A stretch of 64,000 bases of DNA. Source: Saccharomonospora marina XMU15. Its GTDB lineage: Bacteria; Actinomycetota; Actinomycetes; Mycobacteriales; Pseudonocardiaceae. Made by a program: the position numbers and the translations under genes. The DNA is taken from assembly GCF_000244955.1 (NCBI RefSeq), contig NZ_CM001439.1, forward strand, positions 558,001-622,000, written 5' to 3'. Under the pieces are notes generated by a model. That model saw only the letters and a program-made list of their open reading frames with translations. It was not told the origin of the DNA and searched no databases. Below are positions 1 to 8,974 of the stretch, piece by piece. Numbering within the stretch: position 1 is the first letter of the stretch; every line of letters begins with the position of its first letter.

Positions 1-389
1 CCACCGAGACGCTGTCGGCCGGACTGCGCGACCGGGGCTGGGAGATCGACGACGTCACCGCCTACCGCACGGTGCGCGCGGCACCGCCACCGGCGGAGAC
101 CCGAGAGATGATCAAGACGGGCGGCTTCGACGCCGTGTGCTTCACCTCCTCCTCGACGGTGCGCAACCTGGTGGGTATCGCGGGCAAGCCGCACGCGCGC
201 ACGCTGGTGGCCTGCATCGGTCCGAAGACGGCCGAGACCGCGACCGAGTTCGGGTTGCGGGTGGACGTGCGGCCGGAGAAGCCCAACGTCGTGATGCTGG
301 TGGACGCGCTCGCCGAGCACGCCGCGAAGCTTCGCGCCGAGGGCGCACTGCCGCCGCCTCGCAAGGCCAAGCGCGCTCGCCGCTCCTGA
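1..389 (+). CDS. hemD: Uroporphyrinogen-III synthase, C-terminal part (HemD)
   Basis: The reading frame is open from the window edge and ends at TGA 387-389, giving 128 visible residues. The fragment shows the C-terminal half of the HemD fold: a segment ending DDVTAYRTVRA, then FDAVCFTSSSTVRNL, then VACIGPKTAETATEFGL, the order typical of uroporphyrinogen-III synthases. The enzyme closes hydroxymethylbilane to uroporphyrinogen III in cytosolic heme synthesis. In mycobacteria and relatives HemD is often fused behind a uroporphyrinogen methyltransferase; the N-terminus lies outside the window, so a fusion cannot be tested here. The tail (PPPRKAKRARRS) is basic. hemB follows downstream, supporting the call. 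Confidence 0.9.
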   Translation, partial: TETLSAGLRDRGWEIDDVTAYRTVRAAPPPAETREMIKTGGFDAVCFTSSSTVRNLVGIAGKPHARTLVACIGPKTAETATEFGLRVDVRPEKPNVVMLVDALAEHAAKLRAEGALPPPRKAKRARRS

Positions 390-401
390 TTCCCGACGAC
401 G

Positions 402-451
402 GCGCGGGCGCGCTGCGTGGCTCAGTGGAGGCGACGCCAGGGCGCCCGCGC
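402..451. terminator. Inverted repeat between convergent genes, likely bidirectional terminator
   Basis: Perfect 10-bp arms GCGCGGGCGC (402-411) and GCGCCCGCGC (442-451) flank a 30-nt loop. The repeat sits between the stop of hemD and the stop of the convergent M20 gene, and its right arm touches that stop codon. There is no U-tract, which is common for actinobacterial terminators. The termination role is inferred from position and structure. Confidence 0.5.
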
Positions 452-1569
452 TATAGGCGGCACCAGTTGAGGCAGAGCCGCTCCAGTATCGCCACGGATT
501 CGGCGAGCTTGCGGATCGATACCCACTCGTCGGTCACGTGTGCCTGTTCCGGTTCGCCGGGACCGCAGATCACGGTCGGCACCGAGCCGAGCGCCGGGGT
601 CAGCACGGAGGCGTCGGTGAAGTAGGCGGCGGCACGCGGCGCGGTGTCCTTGCTGCCCGTGACCTCCCGCACCACCTCGGCCGCCGACGCGGCCCATTCG
701 TCGTCGGGATCGGTCCACACGGCGGGCAGGTCGACCATCGGCCGTAGCTGGACCTGCGGGCCGAGGCGCTCGCCGAGGCTCGCGAGCACCTCGGCGTGGT
801 CCTGGCCTGCCACGGTGCGCACGTCGACGGTCGCCTCAGCGGCATCGGGCACGGAGTTGGTGTTGAGGCCGCCGTGGAAGGTGCCCACGTTCAGGGTCGG
901 CGTTCCCAGCACGGGGTGGGCAGGGACGTCGAAGGCGTGATCCCGTAGCCGGGTGACGGCCTCGGCGAGCTTGTAGACGGCGTTGTCGCCGAGGTGCGGC
1001 ATGGAGCCGTGCGCGGTGACGCCGCCGGCCTGAGCGGACAACCACAACGCCCCCTTGTGCCCGTGCAGCAGCGCGTTCCCGGTCGGCTCGGTGATCACCA
1101 GCGGGCCGCTGGGTTCGCCGCGCAGCCGTTGCGCGGCGTGCCGCGCGCCCTGCGAGCCGGTCTCCTCCGCCGCGGTGAGCACCAGCCGAAGGCCTGCTCG
1201 TTTCGGCCGGGTGGCACCGAGTTTGCTGGCCGCGGCGACGATCGCCGCCACACCGCCCTTCATGTCGGCGGTGCCGCGCCCGTACAACCGGTCGCCGTCC
1301 GGCTCGGCGTCGAAGGGGTCGTGCCGCCATCGCGCCGTACCCAACGGCACCGTGTCGACGTGTCCGGAAAGGCACAGCGGCGGCTGGTCCAGACCGGTGT
1401 GCCACTCCGCCACGAGGGTGCCACGGCCCGGTTCGTGCTCCTCGATGTCCACTGTGAAGCCCGCCTGCTCCAGCAGCGGGGCCACAACGGCCAGCGCCTG
1501 GCTCTCGTCGTGTCCGATCGTGTCGATCGAGACCAGGTCCCTTGTCAGCCGCACTACGTCGACGCTCAT
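451..1569 (-). CDS. M20 family metallopeptidase (DapE/ArgE-like amidohydrolase)
   Basis: The 372-residue protein has the M20 signature set in order: SGHVDTVP (metal His and Asp), [10 protein letters not shown] (bridging Asp), EETGSQGA (catalytic and metal Glu), the dimerisation-domain segment [10 protein letters not shown], and a late [12 protein letters not shown] with the final metal His. The family hydrolyses N-acyl amino acids or peptides (acetylornithine, N-succinyl-diaminopimelate and similar) using two zinc ions; the substrate cannot be read from sequence. The start was placed at ATG 1569 ([16 protein letters not shown]) because the frame open further upstream overlaps the hemB promoter side and has no family similarity. 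It converges on hemD and is divergent from hemB, so it is probably not part of heme synthesis. Confidence 0.88.
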   Translation of the reverse strand: MSVDVVRLTRDLVSIDTIGHDESQALAVVAPLLEQAGFTVDIEEHEPGRGTLVAEWHTGLDQPPLCLSGHVDTVPLGTARWRHDPFDAEPDGDRLYGRGTADMKGGVAAIVAAASKLGATRPKRAGLRLVLTAAEETGSQGARHAAQRLRGEPSGPLVITEPTGNALLHGHKGALWLSAQAGGVTAHGSMPHLGDNAVYKLAEAVTRLRDHAFDVPAHPVLGTPTLNVGTFHGGLNTNSVPDAAEATVDVRTVAGQDHAEVLASLGERLGPQVQLRPMVDLPAVWTDPDDEWAASAAEVVREVTGSKDTAPRAAAYFTDASVLTPALGSVPTVICGPGEPEQAHVTDEWVSIRKLAESVAILERLCLNWCRL

Positions 1570-1692
1570 TCGACAGCCGCCTTGGTGTGTGGATTGCCGT
1601 ACCAGCAGCGTAGGCGTGATCGCCGGGTCGCGGGGACCGCGGTTTCGGGGGAAGGCCTGTTGCCTGCCGCACGCGGGAGTACGGTGGTAGGG

Positions 1693-2664
1693 GTGTTCCC
1701 TGAGCATCGTCCCCGCCGGTTGCGTGGCACCGCCGCCATCCGCCGCCTGGTCAGCGAGACCACGCTGCGCCCGCGCCAGTTGATCCTGCCGATGTTCGTG
1801 GCCGAGGGCGCCGACGCACCGAAACCGATCGCCAGCATGCCCGGAGTCGTGCAGCACAGCCGCGACTCGCTGCGCAAGGCCGCCGTGGAAGCCGTTCGTG
1901 CGGGCGTCGGTGGGTTGATGTTGTTCGGCGTGCCGAGGACGCACGACGCCGTCGGCTCCGGTGCCACCGACCCCGACGGCGTTCTGAACGTCGCGCTGCG
2001 CGACCTGCGTGCCGAACTCGGCGACGACACCGTGCTGATGGCCGATACCTGCCTGGACGAGTTCACCGACCACGGTCACTGCGGCGTGCTCGACTCCCGT
2101 GGCGGGGTGGACAACGACGCCACGCTGCAGCGCTACGCCGAGATGGCGGTGGCGCAGGCGGAGGCGGGCGCCCACCTGCTCGGCCCCAGCGGGATGATGG
2201 ACGGCCAGGTCGGAGTCATCCGCAAGGCGCTGGACGGCGCGGGCTACGCCGAGACCGGCATTCTCGCCTACTCGGCCAAGTACGCCAGCGCCTTCTACGG
2301 CCCGTTCCGGGAGGCCGTGGACAGCCAGCTCAACGGCGACCGCAAGACGTATCAGCAGGATCCCGGCAACGCACGCGAGGCGCTGCGTGAGATCGAGTTG
2401 GACGTCGCCGAGGGCGCCGACATCGTGATGGTCAAGCCCGCGCTGTCCTATCTGGACGTGGTCAGCGCGGCGGCGCAGGCGTCGCCCGTTCCGGTGGCCG
2501 CGTACAACATTTCGGGGGAGTACGCGATGGTGGAGGCGGCGGCCGCCAACGGCTGGGTGGACCGCGAGCGCACGGTGTTGGAGGTGCTCACCTCGATCAG
2601 CAGGGCCGGAGCCGACCTGATCCTCACGTACTGGGCCGCTGAAGCGACGGCCTGGCTGGACTAG
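1693..2664 (+). CDS. hemB: Delta-aminolevulinic acid dehydratase (porphobilinogen synthase)
   Basis: The enzyme condenses two 5-aminolevulinate molecules to porphobilinogen in the cytosol. The 323-residue protein carries the family landmarks: [12 protein letters not shown], the metal-loop region [16 protein letters not shown], the first Schiff-base lysine region [15 protein letters not shown], and the catalytic lysine segment [14 protein letters not shown], ending with the conserved [16 protein letters not shown] 1693 was chosen because homologues begin with [10 protein letters not shown] right after the start. GTG 1684 in the same frame is an alternative. No clear Shine-Dalgarno stands before 1693, but TACGGT lies 7 nt upstream, so a leaderless transcript is possible. 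hemD and hemL in the same window support the assignment. Confidence 0.95.
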   Translation: MFPEHRPRRLRGTAAIRRLVSETTLRPRQLILPMFVAEGADAPKPIASMPGVVQHSRDSLRKAAVEAVRAGVGGLMLFGVPRTHDAVGSGATDPDGVLNVALRDLRAELGDDTVLMADTCLDEFTDHGHCGVLDSRGGVDNDATLQRYAEMAVAQAEAGAHLLGPSGMMDGQVGVIRKALDGAGYAETGILAYSAKYASAFYGPFREAVDSQLNGDRKTYQQDPGNAREALREIELDVAEGADIVMVKPALSYLDVVSAAAQASPVPVAAYNISGEYAMVEAAAANGWVDRERTVLEVLTSISRAGADLILTYWAAEATAWLD

Positions 2665-2675
2665 AGTCGCCTGCC

Positions 2676-3203
2676 GTGACTGACTCAGACGAATCGGATG
2701 ACCAGCGGCGTTCGCGGGGGCTGCCGCCCGCGCCGCGCCCTCCCGGCGAGGAGCGCGAGCGGGTCGACCCGCCCACCCCTGTGAAGATCTCCTTCGTGCT
2801 GTGGCTGCTCTCCGGTGCGGTACTCGTCGCCGGGTTCGGCTACACGCTCACGGCCAAGGAAGAGATCATTGAAGCGATCCTCGCCGTGAACAACGACCCC
2901 AACATCAGCGAGGAGCAGATCCGCTCGGGCGCGACGACGCTGTTGTGGACGTTGTTCGTCGGTGCGCTGGTGTTCGCGATCCTGTTCGCGCTGTTCGCCT
3001 ACAAGGCCAGGGAGGGCACCCGCTCGGCGCGGACCATCCTGACGGTGCTCGCGGCCATCGTGCTGATCTTCCAACTGGTGCTGTTCTCCAACCTGATCAC
3101 ACTCGCCGCCGCGTTCCTGGCGATCGTGGCCGTGGTGCTGATGTACCTGCCCACGGTCGCCGATTACTTCCCCAAGGTGCCCAAGTCGCTGCCCCGATCG
3201 TGA
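2676..3203 (+). CDS. Conserved membrane protein of unknown function
   Basis: A 175-residue protein with a charged, proline-rich cytoplasmic N-terminus (about residues 1-35) and four predicted membrane segments (roughly 38-58, 88-108, 120-138, 140-158). A soluble loop of about 30 residues, rich in Asp, Asn and Glu, joins segments 1 and 2. No catalytic motif is visible. It starts 11 bp after hemB and its stop overlaps the next GTG start, so it is probably co-transcribed with hemB and the two following membrane proteins. In M. tuberculosis a small membrane-protein gene also follows hemB, as I recall, which argues for conserved context, not known function. Confidence 0.75.
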   Translation: MTDSDESDDQRRSRGLPPAPRPPGEERERVDPPTPVKISFVLWLLSGAVLVAGFGYTLTAKEEIIEAILAVNNDPNISEEQIRSGATTLLWTLFVGALVFAILFALFAYKAREGTRSARTILTVLAAIVLIFQLVLFSNLITLAAAFLAIVAVVLMYLPTVADYFPKVPKSLPRS

Positions 3204-3658
3204 CCGAGCCGCTGTACCTGGAGCGAGGCGCGGGCTACGGGCCGTTGCTGTGGGGGCCCGCGTTCGCCGTGGTGGGCGCGCTCGTCGAGTTGCTGGTGGG
3301 TGATCGGCCGCACTGGTTCATGTGGGCCGTTGTCGCGCTCGGGCTGCTGGTGCTGACGTCGGTGTGGGTGTACGCGCGCAGGCGGTTCCTCACCGTGCGG
3401 GTGACCGGTGAGGAGTTGTGGCAGGGCCAGCAGCGGCAGCCGATCGCCGCCATCACCGACATCCCCGGCGCCACGGACAACACCGACGTGGTCACGCCCA
3501 CGGGCGCCAGGGTGCTGGGCGGCGGCTGGAGCGCACCGCACAAGTATCAGGAAGTGCCGCTGCGGCTCGCGGACGGGTCGGTGGTGGTGGCGTGGGCCCG
3601 CGACGCCGAGGCGTTGCGTACCGCGCTACGCACGGCCATGAGACACTGCGACACGTGA
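3200..3658 (+). CDS. Conserved membrane-anchored protein of unknown function
   Basis: A 152-residue protein with two closely spaced membrane helices (about residues 12-32 and 40-58), followed by a basic stop-transfer run (YARRRF) and a soluble C-terminal domain of about 90 residues that begins LTVRVTGEELWQGQQRQPIAAI. This two-helix hairpin plus small beta-rich domain recurs in actinobacterial membrane proteins, but I do not recognise a named family. GTG 3200 overlaps the preceding TGA (GTGA) and its own stop overlaps the next GTG, so translation is likely coupled across all three genes. Confidence 0.7.
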   Translation: MTEPLYLERGAGYGPLLWGPAFAVVGALVELLVGDRPHWFMWAVVALGLLVLTSVWVYARRRFLTVRVTGEELWQGQQRQPIAAITDIPGATDNTDVVTPTGARVLGGGWSAPHKYQEVPLRLADGSVVVAWARDAEALRTALRTAMRHCDT

Positions 3659-3993
3659 GCGAACTCGCCGCACCCATGCCCGCGGAGTCGTCGGGTGAGC
3701 GGCTGCACGAGCCGAAGCGGTTGCTCGTCGCGGTGGCCGAACTGGTCGGCGCCGGACTGGCGGTGTGGGGCGCGCTGGCCTGCTGGTCGGCGGCGATCGG
3801 CACGCTCACGGTCCGGCTCGACGACGGGACGGTGCTGGTGTCGCGCACCTACGAGGGGAACCTGGTCGGCCTTGCCGTGACGCTCACCACGGTGGCGGCG
3901 TTGCTGGTCGTGGACGCGGCGCGGCAGTCGGTGCTGGGGCTGCGCCCCAGGCGGCGGCAGGGCACTCGACCGTTGCCCGGGGAAGACTGCTGA
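3655..3993 (+). CDS. Small membrane protein of unknown function
   Basis: A 112-residue protein with two membrane segments (about residues 23-45 and 66-88). Between them is a short extracytoplasmic loop (TVRLDDGTVLVSRTYEGN). The C-terminus is basic (LGLRPRRRQGTRP). GTG 3655 overlaps the upstream TGA. It is the last of three small membrane proteins between hemB and hemL; 24 bp separate it from hemL. No motif gives a function. Confidence 0.65.
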   Translation: MSELAAPMPAESSGERLHEPKRLLVAVAELVGAGLAVWGALACWSAAIGTLTVRLDDGTVLVSRTYEGNLVGLAVTLTTVAALLVVDAARQSVLGLRPRRRQGTRPLPGEDC

Positions 3994-4017
3994 ACCGGCT
4001 TTGCGAGACTGGCAGAT

Positions 4018-5322
4018 GTGACAGGAGCAGTCGAGCAGTCCAGGTCCTGGTTCGAACGGGCCGCCGCGGCCACACCGGGCGGCGTCAACTCCCCGGTGCG
4101 GGCTTTCGCGGCGGTGGGCGGCACACCCCGCTTCATGGTTCGTGGGCAGGGGGCCCACCTGTGGGACGCCGACGGCAATCGGTATGTCGATCTGGTGTCG
4201 TCGTGGGGTCCGATGATCCTGGGGCACGCACACCCGGAGGTGGTGCGTGCGACCCAGGAGGCGGCGGCGAACGGGTTGTCGTTCGGCACCCCGACGATCG
4301 GCGAGGTGGAGCTGGCCGAGGAGATCATCCGGCGGGTGCCGCCGGTCGAGCAGGTGCGCCTGGTCAACTCCGGTACCGAGGCGACCATGAGCGCCATCCG
4401 GCTCGCACGCGGATTCACCGGGCGAAGCAAGATCATCAAGTTCGCGGGCTGCTATCACGGACACGTGGACGCGCTGCTCGCGCAGGCGGGTTCGGGGGTG
4501 GCCACGCTGGGCCTTCCCACCTCGCCCGGCGTCACCGGCGCACAGGCGGCCGACACGATCGTGCTTCCCTACAACGACATCGAGGCCGTCCGTAAGTCTC
4601 TTTCGGACAACCCGGACTCGGTGGCCGCCGTGATCACCGAAGCCGCGGCGGGCAACATGGGCGCCGTCGCGCCGCGCGAGGACTTCAACGCCCGGCTACG
4701 TGAGCTGGCACACGCACACGGCGCGCTGCTGATCATGGACGAGGTGATGACCGGCTTCCGCGTCTCGGCAAGTGGCTGGTACGGGATCGACGGCGTCGCG
4801 GGTGACCTCTACACCTTCGGCAAGGTGATGTCGGGTGGGCTGCCTGCCGCCGCCTTCGGCGGGCGGGCCGAGGTGATGGCCCGGCTCGCGCCCAGCGGAC
4901 CGGTGTACCAGGCGGGCACCCTGGCGGGTAACCCCGTCGCCGTCGCCGCAGGCCTGACGACGTTGCGGCTGGCCGACGAGGCGGTGTACCGCGCGCTGAA
5001 CGCCAACGCGCAGCGGCTGGCAGACCTGCTCGGGCAGGCGCTGACGGCCGAGGGTGTCGAGCACACGGTGGCCTTCGCGGGCAACCTGGTGAGCGTGTTC
5101 TTCACCGACCGGCCGGTGCGCGACTACGCCGACGCCTGTGCATCGCAGACCTGGCGCTTCAAACCGTTCTTCCACGCGCTGCTCGAACGCGGCGTCTACG
5201 CACCGCCGAGCGCGTTCGAGGCGTGGTTCGTCAACGCGGCCATGGACGACGCGGCTTTCGAGACGATCGAGGCGGCGCTGCCCGCCGCGGCGCGAGCGGC
5301 GGCGACCGCGGAGCGGCCATGA
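4018..5322 (+). CDS. hemL: Glutamate-1-semialdehyde 2,1-aminomutase
   Basis: This PLP enzyme converts glutamate-1-semialdehyde to 5-aminolevulinate, the entry of the C5 heme route. The 434-residue protein has [12 protein letters not shown] near the N-terminus, the PLP-binding stretch [30 protein letters not shown], and the Schiff-base lysine in [11 protein letters not shown] (Lys269). The aminomutase gating-loop motif [10 protein letters not shown] follows, which separates true HemL from other class III aminotransferases (compare the glycan-cluster paralogue at 59409). GTG 4018 is the first start giving the expected N-terminus. Its stop overlaps the next gene by 4 bp. Confidence 0.95.
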   Translation: MTGAVEQSRSWFERAAAATPGGVNSPVRAFAAVGGTPRFMVRGQGAHLWDADGNRYVDLVSSWGPMILGHAHPEVVRATQEAAANGLSFGTPTIGEVELAEEIIRRVPPVEQVRLVNSGTEATMSAIRLARGFTGRSKIIKFAGCYHGHVDALLAQAGSGVATLGLPTSPGVTGAQAADTIVLPYNDIEAVRKSLSDNPDSVAAVITEAAAGNMGAVAPREDFNARLRELAHAHGALLIMDEVMTGFRVSASGWYGIDGVAGDLYTFGKVMSGGLPAAAFGGRAEVMARLAPSGPVYQAGTLAGNPVAVAAGLTTLRLADEAVYRALNANAQRLADLLGQALTAEGVEHTVAFAGNLVSVFFTDRPVRDYADACASQTWRFKPFFHALLERGVYAPPSAFEAWFVNAAMDDAAFETIEAALPAAARAAATAERP

Positions 5323-5945
5323 CGACGATCGTGCACCTGCTGCGGCACGGTGAGGTGGAAAACCCCGACGGCCTGCTCTACGGGCGGATGCCGGGGTTTC
5401 GGCTCTCCAAGCTCGGGCGCAGGCAGGCGTTGACGGTGGCGGAACTGCTCGCCGGGCACGCCGTCGTGCACGTGGTCGCCTCGCCGCTGGAGCGGGCCAA
5501 CGAGACGGCGGCACCGATCGCCTCCGCGCACCGGCTCGACGTCAACACCGACGAGCGGCTGATCGAGGCCGACAACCTGTTCGAAGGGCTGCGGGTGAGT
5601 GTCGGCGACGGCGCGCTTCGCACGCCGAGGCACTGGCCGAAGCTGCGCAACCCGATGCGCCCGTCCTGGGGCGAGCCCTACCTGCACATCGCCAGGCGCA
5701 TGCTCGCCGCCGTGTACCGGGCCCGCGCCGCCGCCGAGGGCCACGAGGCGGTGTGCGTGTCCCACCAGTTGCCCATCTGGACGCTGCGCAGGTTTCTCGA
5801 AGGCAAGCGGCTGTGGCACGACCCGAGACGCAGGCAGTGCTCGCTGGCATCGCTGACCAGCCTGGTGTTCGACGCCGAGCAACTGGTGGACATCGTCTAC
5901 AGCGAGCCAGCCGGAACGACGGACCCGGCGGTGACCGGAGCATGA
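5319..5945 (+). CDS. Histidine phosphatase family protein
   Basis: A 208-residue phosphoglycerate-mutase-fold protein. The catalytic phospho-histidine motif is LLRHGEV at residues 6-12. The second half carries [15 protein letters not shown] and the C-terminal histidine in VCVSHQLP, the usual partners of the RHG motif. The family includes phosphatases acting on sugar phosphates, phosphoproteins and alpha-ribazole phosphate; the substrate is not apparent. ATG 5319 overlaps the hemL stop (ATGA), and the stop overlaps the TlpA-like gene start. A phosphoglycerate-mutase-like gene also sits between hemL and the cytochrome c maturation genes in M. tuberculosis, as I recall, so the placement is conserved. 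Confidence 0.85.
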   Translation: MTTIVHLLRHGEVENPDGLLYGRMPGFRLSKLGRRQALTVAELLAGHAVVHVVASPLERANETAAPIASAHRLDVNTDERLIEADNLFEGLRVSVGDGALRTPRHWPKLRNPMRPSWGEPYLHIARRMLAAVYRARAAAEGHEAVCVSHQLPIWTLRRFLEGKRLWHDPRRRQCSLASLTSLVFDAEQLVDIVYSEPAGTTDPAVTGA

Positions 5946-6529
5946 GAAGGATCGCCGCGCTGGCCGCCGTCCTGCTGCTCACACTGGTGACCGCGTGCTC
6001 GACCGGCGAGGACGCGGTCTCGCGGGGCAGCAGCTTCACCTTCGTCTCTCCGGGTGGCAAGACCGACATCTACTACGAGGGTGCCGATCGGCAGCCGCTG
6101 CCCGAGGTCGCGGGCGAGGACCTGTTCGAGGAGAACAAGCGCATCGCGGTCTCCGACTTCAAGGGCAAGGTCGTCGTCATCAACATCTGGGGCCAGTGGT
6201 GCGGGCCGTGCCGAACCGAGGCTCCCGAGTTGCAGAAGGTCTACGAGCAGACCGAGCACCTCGGCGTCCAGGTGCTCGGCATCGACGTCCGTGACTACGA
6301 TCGCTCGGCGCCGCAGGACTTCATGCGTGACCGTGGGCTGACCTACCCCTCGATCTACGACCCGCCCGGTCGGTCGCTGCTGAAGCTGACCGGCTACCCG
6401 CGAAACGTGGTGCCCTCCACGATCGTCGTGGACAAGCAGCATCGCGTCGCGGCGGTGTTCCTGCGTGATCTGCTCGCGCCCGACATCCTGCCGCTCGTGC
6501 GAAGGCTCGCCCAGGAAGGCGGCTCGTGA
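5942..6529 (+). CDS. TlpA/ResA-like thioredoxin-fold lipoprotein
   Basis: A 195-residue exported thiol-disulfide protein. The N-terminus is a lipoprotein signal ([19 protein letters not shown], lipobox LVTAC with the lipidated Cys at residue 19). The mature part is a TlpA-type thioredoxin domain with the redox motif WGQWCGPC (Cys87 and Cys90) and a downstream cis-proline region GYPRNVVPSTIVVD. In System II cytochrome c maturation such a protein keeps the apocytochrome CXXCH thiols reduced outside the membrane. It overlaps the phosphatase gene by 4 bp and is followed by ccdA, its expected electron donor. Confidence 0.9.
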   Translation: MRRIAALAAVLLLTLVTACSTGEDAVSRGSSFTFVSPGGKTDIYYEGADRQPLPEVAGEDLFEENKRIAVSDFKGKVVVINIWGQWCGPCRTEAPELQKVYEQTEHLGVQVLGIDVRDYDRSAPQDFMRDRGLTYPSIYDPPGRSLLKLTGYPRNVVPSTIVVDKQHRVAAVFLRDLLAPDILPLVRRLAQEGGS

Positions 6530-6574
6530 CCTGCCGCGACGCCGGGCGGTGGGCTTCACAGAAACCGTATTCCT

Positions 6575-6587
6575 TACGCTGAGGTCC
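6575..6587 (+). promoter_or_regulatory. Candidate -10 element for a leaderless ccdA transcript
   Basis: TACGCT (6575-6580) fits TANNNT and is followed by exactly 7 nt before GTG 6588, which has no Shine-Dalgarno. The convincing -35 is missing. The 58-bp gap before ccdA, unlike the overlaps on both sides, leaves room for a secondary promoter. Confidence 0.35.
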
Positions 6588-7361
6588 GTGGACACGGTGA
6601 CCCAGCTGGCGACATCCGGCCCGCTGCTGCTCGCCGCCGGGCTCGCCATGCTCGCGGGCGCGGTGTCGTTCGCGTCGCCGTGTGTCGTCCCACTCGTTCC
6701 CGGCTACCTGGCCTACCTCGCGGCGCTCGTCGGCGCGGACGCCCCTGCCGTCTCCACCGACGAGGCGCCCAAGCAGCGCCGGTTCGCGGTCGTGGGTGCG
6801 GCCGGTCTGTTCGTACTCGGCTTCACCGTGGTGTTCACCGCCGGTGTCGGCAGTCTCGTCTGGCTGGCCGATGCGTTGCTGGTCAACCAGGAAACGCTGC
6901 AACGCGTCGGTGGTGTGCTCACGATCGCGATGGCGCTGGTGTTCCTCGGCCTCATCCCCGGCCTGCAGCGCGACATGCGCATCCACCACGTTCCCAGGGC
7001 GGGGCTGTGGGGGGCGCCGGTACTTGGAGCGGTCTTCGGACTCGGCTGGACGCCGTGTATCGGGCCGACACTGTCCGGCGTGCTGGCCATCGCCAGCGCC
7101 AGCGGTGACGCGGGCGCGCGTGGCTTCCTGCTCGTGCTGGTGTACTGCGTCGGGCTCGGCCTGCCGTTCCTGCTGATCGCGGCGGGAGCCCGCTGGGCGG
7201 TGGGGGCCACCGACTGGCTGCGCCGCAACGGGCGCAAGGTGCAGCTGTTCGGCGGCGCGTTGCTGCTGGTGGTGGGCATCCTGCTGGTGACGGGCCTTTG
7301 GGCGGAGCTGGTCGGCTGGATGCGGGACGCGTTCATCACGGACACGAGGCTGCCGATATGA
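6588..7361 (+). CDS. ccdA: Cytochrome c biogenesis membrane protein CcdA
   Basis: CcdA moves reducing equivalents from cytoplasmic thioredoxin across the membrane to the TlpA/ResA-like protein. The 257-residue protein has about six membrane helices and the two conserved cysteine-proline motifs: SFASPCVVPLVPGYL in helix 1 and GWTPCIGPTL in helix 4, which hold the redox cysteine pair. GTG 6588 was chosen as the start because the preceding TANNNT box suits a leaderless message; GTG 6597 is a possible alternative. The stop overlaps the resB start by 4 bp. Confidence 0.92.
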   Translation: MDTVTQLATSGPLLLAAGLAMLAGAVSFASPCVVPLVPGYLAYLAALVGADAPAVSTDEAPKQRRFAVVGAAGLFVLGFTVVFTAGVGSLVWLADALLVNQETLQRVGGVLTIAMALVFLGLIPGLQRDMRIHHVPRAGLWGAPVLGAVFGLGWTPCIGPTLSGVLAIASASGDAGARGFLLVLVYCVGLGLPFLLIAAGARWAVGATDWLRRNGRKVQLFGGALLLVVGILLVTGLWAELVGWMRDAFITDTRLPI

Positions 7362-8974
7362 CCGGCACGCTGACGCCCGAGCACAAGCACTACCGCCACA
7401 CCCGGACCCGCGCGGCGCTGGCGTTCGTCCGCAACACCTGGCGCGGCCTCACCTCCATGCGTACCGCGCTGGTACTGCTGTTCCTCCTGGCGCTCGCCGC
7501 GATGCCGGGTGCGCTGCTGCCGCAGCGCAACCTCAACGAGCCGAAGACCGACGCCTACATCGCAGAACACGGCTGGTGGGGCTCGCTGCTCGACCGGCTC
7601 GGATTCTTCGACGTCTACGCCAGCGTGTGGTTCTCGGCCATCTACCTGCTGCTGATGGTCTCGCTCGTCGGCTGCCTGCTGCCGCGCACCCTGGAGTACT
7701 ACCGCGCCATGCGCACCGAGCCGGTGCTGACACCGCGCAACCTCGCCAGGCTGCCGCACCACGCGAAGGCGGAGGTGGCCGGCGAGGTCGGTGACGCCGT
7801 CGAGGCGGCCAGGAAGCGGTTGCGTGGCTGGCGGCTGGTGGAGCGCGAGGAAAGCGGTGGCGTGCGTACCGTCAGCGCGGAGCGCGGCTACCTGCGCGAG
7901 GCGGGCAATCTGGTGTTCCACTTCGGGATGCTCGGCCTGATCATCGCCTTCGCCCTCGGCAAGATGTACTCCTACGAGGGCCAGGTGATCGTCCAGGCCG
8001 ACGGCCAGCAGTTCTGCAACTCGGGCATCTTCGCCTACGACTCGTTCAATCCCGGCCTTCGGGTGGACGGCACCGAGTTGACACCGTTCTGCGTTCGCGT
8101 GAACGACTTCGAGCCCACCTTCACCGAGGCGGGGCAGCCGGTGAGCTACGACGCCGACATCGAGTACCAGGCGGGCGCGGATCTGGAGTCGGGGACGTGG
8201 CGGCCGTACCACCTCCAGGTCAACGAGCCGCTGCGCACCCAGGGCGACCGGGTCTACCTGCTGGGGCACGGCTTCGCGCCGACGTTCACCGTCACCTATC
8301 CGGACGGGGAGTCGCGCACCCACACGATCCAGTGGCGGCCCGTCGACCAGACGACGCTGTTGTCGGAAGGGGCCACGAAGTTCGATCCGCCCGGTGTCAC
8401 GGACCCGAGGAAGCGCCGTGAGCAGCAGTTGGCGGTGACCGGGCTGTTCGCGCCGACCGCCGCGCTGCAGGGCTCGCTGCTGACGTCGGCGAGTCCGGAG
8501 CTGACCGATCCCGCCGTCGCCGTGGACGTCATGCGAGGCGACCTCGGTGTCGACTCCGGCAGGGGCCAGTCCATCTTCGAGATCGATCAGTCCATGGTGG
8601 ACAGCGGCAGGCTCGAGCGGGTCGCGAGGCAGAACCTGAAACTCGGCGAGCGGATCACCCTCGACGACGGCACGACGGTGAGCTTCGACGGCGTGCGCAG
8701 ATGGGTGTCGTTGCAGGTGTCGCACGACCCGACCCAGGGCTGGGTGCTGGGTTTCGCGGTGGCGATGTTCCTCGGCCTCGGGTTGTCGTTGTTCGTCAAG
8801 CGGCGCAGGCTGTGGGTCCGGGCCACCCCCGTGGCGGGCCCAGATGGTCTCCGACATACTGTAGTAGAAATTGGCGGGCTTGCCCGTACGGACCAGGCCG
8901 GGTACGGCGAGGAGTTCACCACGATCGCCCGTGATCTCCTGCGCCGCGATCCTCGCGACAGAAAGGCACGCTGA
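7358..8974 (+). CDS. resB: Cytochrome c biogenesis protein ResB (Ccs1)
   Basis: ResB with CcsB forms the System II heme-export and haem-ligation complex. The 538-residue protein has three N-terminal membrane helices (about residues 27-50, 83-105 and 183-203), a large extracytoplasmic domain, and a final helix (about 463-485) followed by a cytoplasmic tail. Family landmarks are the first-helix region MRTALVLLFLLALAAMPGAL followed by LPQR, and FHFGMLGLIIAFALGKM, whose His is a candidate heme ligand. It overlaps ccdA (ATGA) and touches ccsB (TGATG), so the three are translated together. Confidence 0.92.
   Translation: MTGTLTPEHKHYRHTRTRAALAFVRNTWRGLTSMRTALVLLFLLALAAMPGALLPQRNLNEPKTDAYIAEHGWWGSLLDRLGFFDVYASVWFSAIYLLLMVSLVGCLLPRTLEYYRAMRTEPVLTPRNLARLPHHAKAEVAGEVGDAVEAARKRLRGWRLVEREESGGVRTVSAERGYLREAGNLVFHFGMLGLIIAFALGKMYSYEGQVIVQADGQQFCNSGIFAYDSFNPGLRVDGTELTPFCVRVNDFEPTFTEAGQPVSYDADIEYQAGADLESGTWRPYHLQVNEPLRTQGDRVYLLGHGFAPTFTVTYPDGESRTHTIQWRPVDQTTLLSEGATKFDPPGVTDPRKRREQQLAVTGLFAPTAALQGSLLTSASPELTDPAVAVDVMRGDLGVDSGRGQSIFEIDQSMVDSGRLERVARQNLKLGERITLDDGTTVSFDGVRRWVSLQVSHDPTQGWVLGFAVAMFLGLGLSLFVKRRRLWVRATPVAGPDGLRHTVVEIGGLARTDQAGYGEEFTTIARDLLRRDPRDRKAR

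Noticed and set aside
994-1692. Upstream extension of the hemB reading frame to 556 residues
   Set aside because: It runs antisense through the M20 gene, which has a full motif set, and homologous HemB proteins start near 1693.
6713-8857. 714-codon minus-strand ORF opposite ccdA and resB
   Set aside because: Mirror frame of high-GC genes: His/Arg/Gln-rich, no motifs, and fully covered by well-supported cytochrome c maturation genes.
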